Shown here piece by piece: positions 55,168 through 64,000 of a DNA stretch of 64,000 nucleotides. Location: contig CM055100.1 in NCBI GenBank assembly GCA_029204225.1, forward strand, positions 49,957,083-50,021,082, written 5' to 3'. Both the position numbers and the translations under genes were made by a program. The notes beneath the pieces are model-generated. The model saw only the letters and a list, made by a program, of their open reading frames with translations, ran no database searches and was not told the DNA's origin. Within the stretch, counting starts at the first letter, position 1. Each line of letters starts with the position of its first letter. Source of the stretch: Diphasiastrum complanatum (taxonomy: Eukaryota; Streptophyta; Lycopodiopsida; Lycopodiales; Lycopodiaceae).

Positions 55168-58100
55168 ATGTATGTAAGAAGCTGGATAAGAGGAAGTGTT
55201 GACGAGCAGAGGATGGAAGGTCTGCTGGGCTTCACTATCCCATGGCATCTGCTAGCTTGGCTGGTGCTTTCAGTCTCTGTTCAGCTCAATCCAGCTGCTT
55301 TTGCTCTGTCGAACCAAGGGGAGGCTCTGCTGTCCTTTAAATCCTACATGAAGGATCAAAATGGATGCTTGGATGACTGGGTGAGGTCTGATCCTACTCC
55401 TTGCGGCTGGACTGGTATCACATGTGATCACGGAAGCAACGTGATTTCTCTGAAGCTTGCAGGCATGAACTTGACAGGAGCTCTTTCCTCTGATATTGGA
55501 CGCCTCAGAAGCTTAGTTTCTATCTCCATTGAGTTGAACAACTTTACAGGGACATTGCCTCAGGCATTGAGCGATCTTTCGGAGCTTCGTTTCATAAATA
55601 TTTCTCACAACAACTTCAGCAATCAGTTTCCTGCAAATCTGTCTGCTCTTCAGCTCCTGGAAACCTTGGATGCCTACAATAATAATTTTTCTGGTGTGCT
55701 CCCCAGTGAGCTTGGAAGACTGAAATATCTGCAGCATTTAAACCTGGGGGGAAACTACATTGAGGGCTCTATACCTCCTGGGTATGGTGAAATGATGCAG
55801 CTGCAGTATCTCAGTCTCTCAGGAAACTTTCTGTCAGGAAAAATCCCACCAGAGATTGGCAACCTTTCTCAGCTGGAGTATCTCTATCTGGGCTACTATA
55901 ATGCATATGAGGGGTACATTCCTTCGGAGCTTGGGAAGCTGCAGAGGTTAGTTAGGCTGGATCTTTCCTTCTGTGGACTATCTGGACCTATTCCTGTCTC
56001 TCTCGGGAATCTAACCAACTTGGACTCCCTTTTCCTGCAAATCAACTTATTGACTGGACCGATTCCAGCAGAACTTGGAAATCTTCGCAACTTGAAGTCT
56101 CTGGATCTTTCCAACAATCAGCTAGATGGGCAGCTACCACTAGAGCTTAAGTGGCTCAAAAAGCTTGAGCTTGCAAGCTTTTTCCGAAACCAAATCCATG
56201 GTGAAATTCCTTCCTTCTTTGCTGAACTCCCAAACCTCCAGGTGCTGTTCTTATGGTGCAACAACTTCACTGGCAACATTCCTCAGCAGCTAGGCAACAT
56301 GGGCAATCTTCAAATATTGGATTTTTCATCCAATCACCTTAATGGGACCATTCCTCCTTATCTATGCCGAGAGGGAGCTTTACAGGACCTATTTCTTTTT
56401 AACAATGAGCTATCAGGTGCAATACCAGATAGTCTTGGGTATTGTTACAGTCTTGTGAGAGCGAGACTAGGAAATAATAAGCTCACTGGTCCTATTCCTC
56501 AAGGTCTGCTGTCTCTAAACAGCATTCAGATGCTTGAGCTCTTAAACAACAACTTGACAGGCCAGCTTCCAGAGACCTTTGAAGCCCCTCAGTTGGAAAT
56601 TTTGGATGTTTCTAACAATAACCTTCATGGGATGGTTTCAGAAGGTATCGGTCATCTCACAATGCTGAGCTTGCTAGTGTTTTCTGGGAATAGAATTTCT
56701 GGGGGCATCCCTCAAAGTATTGGCAATTTAAGGAAGCTTCTCAGGTTGGACCTGAGCAATAATGCTTTTTCTTGTTCAATACCAGTAACGATCAGCAGGT
56801 GTGAGAGCCTCTCAACCTTGGATCTGAGCAAAAACCAGCTCACTGGAAACATACCTTTGCAGATTGAAAACATGCAGGTGCTCGACTTCCTAAATTTCTC
56901 ACACAATCGTCTAACTGGGAGCATCCCTTCTCAGCTCCAGTTTTTGCCAAGCTTGACAACACTGGATTTCTCATACAACAATTTATCAGGTCCGATACCT
57001 CTTCACGGTCAGTTCGGATATTTCAACGCAAGCTCTTTCATTGGAAATCCTGGGCTCTGTGGCGGACAACTAAGGCCTTGCATTTCAGCAGCACCAGGTG
57101 ATTCCTTGAATGACCATGAGAAACTCAAGGATCAGCCAAGTTTTCTAATTTGGCTTGTGGGTGGCCTTTTCTCAGCTGCTCTTTTGATCCTTGTTGTTGG
57201 CATCTGTTGTTTCTTCAAGAATTACCAACCATGCATTTGTGGGCTCTTTCAAAGGAAAAACACAATAAAGCCATGGAAACTAACTGCTTTTCAGAAGCTT
57301 GATTTTAATGCCGATCATGTCCTAGACTGCCTAACTGAGGAGAACATCATTGGAAGGGGTGGATCTGGAATCATTTACAAAGGGGTTATGCCTAGTGGAG
57401 AGATTGTGGCTGTAAAAAGGCTGTCTTCTCAGGGAAGGAAAGGAGTGTCAAATGATCATGGATTCTCTGCTGAGATTCAGACCTTAGGTAAAATTCGGCA
57501 TCGCAATATTGTGAAGCTGTTGGGATGCTGCTCAAACCAAGACACAAATTTACTGCTTTATGAATACATGCCTAAAGGCAGCCTTGGAGAGCTTCTACAT
57601 GGTAAGCAAGGTTCTCTACTTGATTGGAAAAGCAGGTATAACACCGCGGTGCAGGCAGCAATTGGACTTAGCTATTTGCATCACGATTGTTCACCACGCA
57701 TTGTCCACCGTGATGTGAAATCAAACAACATTCTCCTAGATTCCGATTTTAGGGCTCATGTTGCAGACTTTGGGCTGGCCAAGTTTTTCCAAAACTCCGG
57801 AAAATCACAATCGATGTCTTCAATTGCGGGTTCTTACGGCTATATAGCCCCAGGTGAATCAAATCTTCTTACTGGTGCTTAGAGGGACTTCTTCAAAATT
57901 TATTCTTCCTCGTTTTCTTCTGAACTTCTCTCTGAATGTGAATGCTTGCTATCAAACTTTCGTCTGTGCTAATAATGTGCGTCAATACCATATGCAAAGT
58001 ATCCTATATCCTTCAAACAATTTTCAGCACAAAATTGGAGGCATTTTTACTGCGATTCTTTCGCAGAAGATCAAAATTAAATCGATTTTCTTTGTGCAGA

Positions 58101-58488
58101 GTATGCTTATACACTTAAGGTCAATGAAAAGAGTGATATTTACAGCTTCGGTGTCGTCCTTCTCGAGCTCGTAACTGGTCGAAGACCAATAGAGCCGGAA
58201 TATGGGGATGGTGTAGACATTGTCCAGTGGGTACGAATTAAAGTTCAAACTAAAGATGGCGTTTTTGACGTGTTAGATCCAAAAATTCCAGTAGATCATG
58301 TTCCTTTGCGGGAAGTGATGCTTTTGCTGAGAGTTGCTTTACTCTGCTCCAATAATTTACCAACTGAGCGACCAACAATGCGCGATGTAGTTCAAATGCT
58401 CTGTGGTGTTAAGTCCAAATCAGACAACAACAAAAGCATCGAGCTTTTTTCTGATTCTGCAAGCAGTTTAAGGTACCAGCAACTATGA
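55168..58488 (+). CDS. CLV1/BAM-type LRR receptor-like kinase (two exons)
   Basis: Plasma-membrane receptor kinase of plant LRR class XI, which senses CLE-type peptides in meristem and other signalling. Exon 1 is 55168-57853 and exon 2 is 58100-58488, 1,024 aa in all. A second in-frame ATG at 55213 (Met16, [17 protein letters not shown]) gives a cleaner signal peptide and may be the true start. Domains: signal peptide (about 16-45), LRRNT with PCGWTGITC (79-87), 22 LRRs (about 92-615), membrane segment [20 protein letters not shown] (from 659), kinase with [17 protein letters not shown] (Lys750), HRD (Asp849), DFG (Asp867) and [20 protein letters not shown]. All catalytic residues are present, so it should be an active kinase. 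The wording of [20 protein letters not shown] and [11 protein letters not shown] points to the CLV1/BAM clade; which member cannot be settled here. No breaks seen. Confidence 0.93.
57854..58099 (+). other. intron of the receptor kinase
   Basis: GT at 57854, AG at 58098-58099 (..TTTGTGCAG), 246 bases. It splits the Glu896 codon of the APE motif after its first base (phase 1). Splicing restores GYIAPEYAYTLK exactly. CLV1/BAM genes are known to carry an intron at this place. Unspliced RNA would end at a TAG after nine more residues and truncate the kinase at 904 aa. Confidence 0.93.
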
Positions 58489-58543
58489 GCATGCACACCC
58501 AATTTTCGAAGTTGCAAGTAGGAGCCAGACATCTGACATCAAC

Positions 58544-58560
58544 AATAAATTTCGAATAAA
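58544..58560 (+). terminator. poly(A) signals of the receptor kinase
   Basis: AATAAA at 58544-58549 and again at 58555-58560, 56-72 bases after the TGA. Near-upstream elements of this form direct plant polyadenylation. The cleavage site is not determined. Confidence 0.55.
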
Positions 58561-60480
58561 TGAGGGATAAACACTTCATAAGAAAATGACAGGGCTTGCT
58601 ACTCATTGAAGCAGGTTAGTAATTGACATTTATGCACTCGAAAAAAAGAAGCAATCATATTTTCCCTTGGCGACAAATGAACAGTTTGGGACTGGAAAGT
58701 TTAAAATGTGGAATGACAAGGGAATGCTGAGATTGAAGGATGGCCTGATACTTGTACTCTATAGTTCTAAAGTTTTTGGTAGATATAATATTATGAAGTG
58801 TAGCTGCTAGAAACAGCGTTTTGGAATCTTTTGAATCGAAATTTATTGTGACCATACTGTAGCAGCATTGTTGCAGACAAAATATACAAACTTTCCCAGA
58901 ACAAAACCTGTGCCTATTAAGACTTATTTGTTAGTCATACTTGTCTTCAAAACTATTGCTAGTTTACATATGTGGTGAGTTGCTTTACCTAAGAAAGAGA
59001 ATATTCAGCAGGCCCAAGGCTTTGTAGACAATCGATTTTACAATCCCTTGCCTGAGGTGTACATTCAGAAAGCAGCCAGTATTGCAATTATAAACCTAAA
59101 TCTCGTTAGCCGAATTTGGAACACAGGACTTGTTGAAAACATGCAATAAACTTCATATATCTGCAATTTTCAAAACAAGTTGCTGCACTACATGCAGAAC
59201 TTCCTAATCACTGAAAATCCCTGTGGACAGCAGCTTTGACTCTCTTGTAGAAGGTGTTTTATAGTTTGGTTGCTTATAGGAGTGAACAAGGTAGTAGATC
59301 TGTTTCAGCCATTTTAATTGCTTAGCTCTGATTGCATAAAAATTGCAATATATATAATCTGTGCTGCCAGAGGAGATCTCAAAGTCATTTGGACCCCCCA
59401 CCCTCTCTCTTCTGTCAATTGTATGATTGATTATTATGAGATGCTATACACTTGCAAATTTGCAAACGATCTACATCCCAAACACCACCTTGCTAACTCT
59501 TCTATAAACCTTAATGTGGGCATTTTGAACATTTGCCCAAGTAGTGTCTCCATGAATCATGATTGTTGGTAGATGTATCGTAACTTGTCAATGAAATGTT
59601 CAGGTCTGATCCAAAGCGGAAAGAATCGGACCCAGAAGGAAAAAACAAAATGGTTCTTTGCTTTGAACTATTCTTTGATTTTGCTAATCATCAGTGGTTC
59701 TTTGATTTTGCTTTTCATTGGTTTGTTTAGTATTCAAATGTTTTGTATTGTGTGATGGATTTTTGATGATGGATCATGGATAGATCATAAATTACAATGT
59801 TGAGTGGAAGTTGGAACATGGAATCTACTATCTAATTTGTGAAGTTCAAATTGGGTCCATGTCATGTGCACTTGTGATTTTGTGAACAGTAATCTGGTTG
59901 CAGGCTTCAGCTTTCTACAAGCAATGGGTGAACTTTGGAATGTATGTATTCATTAGCAATCTAATGTCTATTTTATTTTAGAAGCATTGTAGGTAGACAT
60001 TATACATAAATGTGATACATAATTTTTAGCCATATATCTGTAATTTAAGTTTGCAAAAAATTTTATTGTCGATTTTTTCACAATGTACTTGGTTCTGAAC
60101 AATTTTGTGGATCCAGCTTGAAATCCATGAATTGGAAAGGATGCATCCCCAGAAAATATGAATTTGTACTTCAATCTGTGTCTCTAATCTTCTTGCATAG
60201 ACCCAATTTATTGGATAGTTATTGTGCCTATAAATGTATCCTCTTTGTATTGATGTAAATGGACAAGGTATCAACGGTCCAATCTCATAAGTCAATATGG
60301 CAACAAGGTAATTTTGTTGAAGTTACATGGTGATGGTATTCCTTGGTTGGGGGAATGTAAGTTTCCTTTGCTAAACCAAATATGATGAGATAGTATTCAT
60401 TTCAAGCCTTTCAAAAGTGGAATGCCACTTAGGTTCTACTTTACCAACACAATCCCTATTATTTTTAATTGAGACTCTCT
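58561..60480. other. spacer downstream of the receptor kinase
   Basis: Only short open frames without recognisable products on either strand. No transposon signature seen until about 60.5 kb. Confidence 0.45.
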
Positions 60481-60683
60481 CCTCTCTCTAGATGGTGTGA
60501 AAATGCAAAAATTATGGTTGGTCAAGGTCAAATCTATGTATATAGGATGATTACACATGTGTGGAGCCTGTTCCCACGTGTGAAATAAATGTACTTTTCA
60601 TGTAGTACAATCATATAGCTTGTACATATAGTTTAAATCAAGTTCTAGTGGCTAAAAAGACCAAAATCTAGTTTTTTAGTCAT
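60480..60683 (+). repeat. possible 5' LTR scrap of copia F
   Basis: CACATGTGTGGAGCCTGTTC..CCACGTGTGAAATAAATGTA (about 60554-60597) resembles CACATGTGTGGAGGATGTTC..CCATGTGTGAAGAATTGTA in the copia F 3' LTR (about 63711-63750). No primer-binding site or leader separates it from gag, so the 5' end is truncated or rearranged. Confidence 0.4.
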
Positions 60684-62459
60684 GTGCCACATGTGACTTC
60701 AATGAGTTCATACTTGTTGCAACCAAGTGAGAGATTGTTTACTTCCAATTATTCAATATGGAAGTTGAGGATGGAGTCCATCTTGATACTCCAAGATGTG
60801 ATGGACATTGTACTTGGGATTGAGGAGGAGCCTCAAGTCCTTCAAGAAGTACAAAAATACAAGAAGAGAGCTAGGATGGCTCTCCACTACATTAAGATGA
60901 ATGTCTCTAATGAGATATTGAGGGGGATTGGTGATTGTTCTACATCCAAGGAAGCTTGGGATTGTCTCAAGTCCATCTATGAGGCTAAGAACACCTCTAG
61001 GCTCCTCACTCTTAGAAATCAAATATTCCAAAGTAGTCAAAAGAGTGATGAGAGTGCATCTAATTATGTTTTGAGAGTCAAGGATATTCATAGGGAGCTT
61101 GCATGTATTGGTGACTCAATCAATCAAAGTGAGCTAGTCCAAGTCATTCTCAATGGCTTGAGAGATGAATATGACAACCTTGTCCAATCCTATGCTATTA
61201 AGGAGGAGCTACCAAGTTTGGAGGCCCTTCAAAGTGTGCTTATTTCTGAAGAATCAAGACAAGAGTACAAACTATTGAGGATGGACAAGCTATCACTCAA
61301 TCATGATGATGACAAAGTTCTATTTGCCAAGCACAAAGAGAGGAGTAAAAAACAACACCATCACTTCTCTAATGACAAAGCTAAAGACCAAGATGGAGAG
61401 GAGGAGGATACCTCTCATGCTTCTAATTCAAATCTCAAGAAGAAGATGATCAAGTGCTTTTATTGTGGCAAGAAAGGCCATTATGCCACCAATTGCTTTA
61501 AGAAGAAGAATCAACTCAATCAAGCCAACATCACCAATGAGAAAGAAGACTATATTGCAAGTGATGGAGAAGGCTCTCTTATGGCATCAAGCTTCTCCTC
61601 TTCCACCTTCAACAAGGATGACTCATGGTATATTGATAGTGGAGCATCTTCACATATGTGTGGCTCCAAGAACTTTTTTTCATCTATTATGTCTTATGAT
61701 GGAGTCAAGAAGACCATATACTTTGCAAGTAAGCATGAGTGCAATATTGAAGGAGTAGGGATTATTCCCTTGAATCTTGCATCTTCTAAAGATCTCTTTC
61801 TCAACAATGTTCTTTTTGTCCCAAAGCTTACAAAGAACATCTTAAGTGTTGGCCAACTTCTTGATAGTGGCTTTGATGTCAATTTCAATATTGACAATTG
61901 TGTGATTAAGAAGGATGGTGAGATCCTTGCATATGGATCAAGATTTGAAGGCATCTACAAATTGGATCCAAGTGAGAGTGCAAACTCTCTTGATGTTTCT
62001 TATATTTCCAATATTTCAAAGGAGGAGGATTACACAAGATGCACATATCTTCTCTCTTCAAGTATTATGGTGTATGATTATTCCTTATTATTCAAAGCAT
62101 ATGTTGAGAAGAAATTCTCATTGAAGATCAAAGCTTTGAGGAGTATTGGAGCTCTTGAAGGAATAGCACCATATGAAGTTTTATTCAAGATGAAGCCTGA
62201 GGTTGATCACCTTAGTGAACTTGGTAGTGCTTGCTTTGCACATATTCCCTTGGAAACAAGAAGGAAGGATAATCCAAGCTCATGGATCATGATTGGATAC
62301 TCATCCATCAAGGAGGCCTTTAGTGTCTTTACACTCTCTATTTCAAATGTGATGGTGAATAGAGATGTCATATTGCATGAAGATTCTTGGAAGTGGCTGA
62401 GATCAAGGCTTCTCAAGAAACATCACAAGTTATCCTTTTTGAAGGTATTCAAGTTATGA
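60684..62459 (+). pseudogene. copia F gag-protease with gutted integrase, single 591-codon frame
   Basis: One uninterrupted frame. Gag (SNYSIWKLRMESILILQDVM; the start may be Met at 60684 or the later MSSYLLQPSERL), CCHC knuckle CFYCGKKGHYATNC (about residues 258-271), protease WYIDSGASSHMC (catalytic Asp about 316) and VPKLTKNILSVGQLLDSGFD. After SYISNISKE the pre-integrase and zinc motifs are missing; a fragment of the core, DYTRCTYLLSSSIMVYDY..KIKALRS, is followed directly by APYEVLFKMKPEVDHL and HIPLETRRKDNPSS. The second catalytic Asp and the Glu block are deleted without breaking the frame. The frame ends where the polymerase linker would start, and no reverse transcriptase follows. Confidence 0.9.
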
Positions 62460-63640
62460 TGGGGTCAATGTGTGAGGAGGAGTTTCTTCTTCATATGATT
62501 CAAGAAGATCTTCAAGATGCATGGCCGAGTCTTTATGGCTCACCTTACATGGCAAAGAGGGGCATCTTTCATGTTGTATCTACTACAACACATTCATATA
62601 TGTTTCTCTTCCTTTGCTTGAAATGCTATCTTGCTTCATTGAATTTGTTGGATCTCAAAGTTCAAGAAAAGCTATACTAGTTTTGTATGATGCTTATGGT
62701 ATGGACATGTTTCTTGTCATTATTGACTTAGATGTGTTTCCAATACTTTTTGAAAGCAATATATTGTATTGTCAAAAGTATGCTCTTGGTTCTAGTAAGA
62801 ACAAGGTTGAGCTTGGTACTCACTTTTTTGAAAATCATGTTTTCACATGTTTTGAGACAAATTGTAAACTCCTCTTGAGATTAAGTGAAGCATCCAAAGT
62901 GGACACTTACATCCTTGAGAGAGTGACTAGCCTAAAAAAGATCAAGATAGTCTTTGATATCAAGATTAGATCCATCATGGATATAGTTCATTGTATGTGG
63001 ACTAGTCAAGCTAGAAAGCATAATCTTGATAATCATCATTATTTCACATCTTATGATCTTGATCTCCATGATCCTTATGAGGCTTGGAAGCCTCATATTT
63101 TTCTATTTATGGTGCATCCATCATGCAAGTGGAACTTTCAAGGCAAAGATCGCATCCAAAGTGGACACTTACATCCTTGAGAGAGTAACTAGCCTAAAAA
63201 AGATCAAGATAGTCTTTGATATCAAGACTAGATCCATCATAAATATAGTTCATTGTATGTGGACTAGTCAAGCTAGAAAGCATAATCTTGATAATCATCA
63301 TTGTTTCACATCTTATGATCTTGATCTCCATGATCCTTATGAGGCTTGAAAGCCTCAGATTTCTCTATTTATGGTGCATCCATCATGCAAGTGGAACTTT
63401 CAAAGCAAAGATCATCATCAAGCATGGAGGAAGCCCATGATCATAGTGGCATATTGGTGGAGCACTCTTCAAAGGCATTGGCAAGAGATCTCTACCAAAG
63501 AGATCTTATCATGGATATGGTGAGGGTGCTGCTATGATGGATCCCTTGGCTGATCTTCACTTTTTATGCATACCAAAGGATCCACTCAAAAATATTTACA
63601 AACTTCTCAAGTGATCTAGTACCTTTCCAAGCTATTTTTT
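62460..63640 (+). other. unrecognised 3' half of copia F, with a 219-codon open frame
   Basis: Where reverse transcriptase and RNase H should be, there is none. An open frame 62521-63180 (219 codons; FIEFVGSQSSRKAILVLYDA, MDMFLVIIDLDVFPILFESN, HVFTCFETNCKLLLRLSEAS) covers the first half, and the second half repeats part of it. Base composition matches the surrounding element. It may be filler sequence gained by a non-autonomous derivative, or captured sequence. I recognise no domain and do not claim it is translated. Confidence 0.45.
62891..63414. repeat. 262-bp tandem duplication in copia F
   Basis: CATCCAAAGTGGACACTTAC begins at 62891 and 63153, and the two 262-base copies run end to end with about eight differences by eye (for example GAGTGACTAG against GAGTAACTAG). 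262 is not a multiple of three, so the second copy is read in a different frame. Confidence 0.92.
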
Positions 63641-63646
63641 GAGGAG
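63641..63646 (+). promoter_or_regulatory. polypurine tract of copia F
   Basis: GAGGAG after a T run, directly before the LTR start, as in copia B, C and D. Confidence 0.65.
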
Positions 63647-64000
63647 CGTGAGAAATTGGCAAAAATCTAGCTTGGTATTTTTTTATGATAGAAGTTTGTA
63701 AGTGAATCTCACATGTGTGGAGGATGTTCCCATGTGTGAAGAATTGTAAAGTAAATAAAAATGTTTGATATAGGGGTCTCATAGAATTTAATAGTCAAGC
63801 ATTTAGGTGTAGGATGTTGATAGGGTCAAATTTGGCATAGATGGCAAATTATCCATTTCCACTTGTAATGCCATTATTGAGCCAAAATAGAGTAGGAGGC
63901 CAAACTTGTGCCAATTAGAGTGTAGACAAGTGTAATGCTTTTGTTTGATGAAGTTTAAGAGGTCCAATAGGATTTAGAGGTGGAACCATGAGTAGTCCAA
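63647..64000 (+). repeat. 3' LTR of copia F, runs off the window
   Basis: Starts CGTGAGAAATTGGCAAAAAT (TG changed to CG) and matches the reverse complement of the copia I LTR (39892 downwards) to the window end, including CCCACTTGTAATGCC-like and GTCCAATAGGATTTAGAGGT blocks. Confidence 0.85.

Noticed and set aside
57854-57882. Receptor kinase ending at 57882 as a truncated pseudogene
   Set aside because: A clean GT-AG intron restores the APE motif and the rest of the kinase in frame to 58488.
62521-63180. 219-codon frame of copia F as a host gene
   Set aside because: No recognisable domain, ends in a tandem duplication, and sits between a copia integrase remnant and a copia LTR; kept only as an unexplained region.

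Overview
This window is nuclear DNA of a land plant, most likely one with a large, transposon-rich genome. The evidence is a CLAVATA1/BAM-type leucine-rich-repeat receptor kinase with a GT-AG intron in the kinase domain, Ty1/copia retrotransposons primed by initiator tRNA-Met, Ty3/gypsy remnants (a chromodomain type and a tRNA-Asp-primed type), a Helitron-like helicase relic, and AT-rich spacers. The species cannot be fixed from the sequence. A transposase-like relic of a kind I do not associate with seed plants makes me lean weakly towards a seed-free vascular plant. No prokaryotic, organellar, rRNA or tRNA genes were seen.

Layout. 1-4.4 kb: degraded copia element A (+). 4.4-8.6 kb: 30-bp tandem repeats, spacer, a GC-rich island (6.96-7.29 kb) and a ~130-bp tandem repeat (7.33-7.82 kb). 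8.6-11.8 kb: AT-rich spacer with short tandem repeats. 11.8-13.85 kb: an LTR scrap (+) and the 5' end of a minus-strand copia element G. 13.9-21.0 kb: old copia remnant H (+) split by a young, almost complete copia element B (14865-20853, identical 691-bp LTR lengths, TSD AGCAC). 21.0-22.3 kb: 3' end of a minus-strand gypsy chromovirus. 23.9-26.15 kb: decayed Helitron-like Rep/PIF1 helicase (-). 26.2-29.5 kb: microsatellites and spacer. 29.5-34.9 kb: two converging, broken, multi-exon gene relics, which are the least explained part of the window. 36.6-38.4 kb: 5' end of another gypsy element (+). 38.4-39.9 kb: 5' end of a minus-strand copia element I. 40.6-40.8 kb: 52-bp tandem repeats. 41.0-51.7 kb: 5'-truncated copia element C (+) that holds a gypsy solo LTR (43928-44985, TSD CTCAA) and a complete but dead minus-strand copia element D (45236-50662, TSD ATTCT). 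51.7-53.03 kb: copia integrase fragment E (-). 54.2-58.56 kb: the only clearly intact host gene, the receptor kinase, with an ACGT-motif-rich upstream region, possible uORFs, two exons and poly(A) signals. 60.5-64 kb: copia element F (+), with gag-protease and a gutted integrase in one 591-aa frame, an unrecognised 3' half with a 262-bp tandem duplication, and a 3' LTR that runs off the window.

How it fits together. Almost everything except the receptor kinase is layered retrotransposon debris. Insertion order can be read from target-site duplications: H before B; C before the gypsy solo LTR and D. LTR similarity makes B young (five differences in 691 bp by eye) and D older (roughly 25-30 in 612 bp). 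The receptor kinase should act at the plasma membrane in CLE-peptide-type signalling; it sits alone, with about 1.1 kb of unannotated sequence upstream and 2.1 kb downstream.
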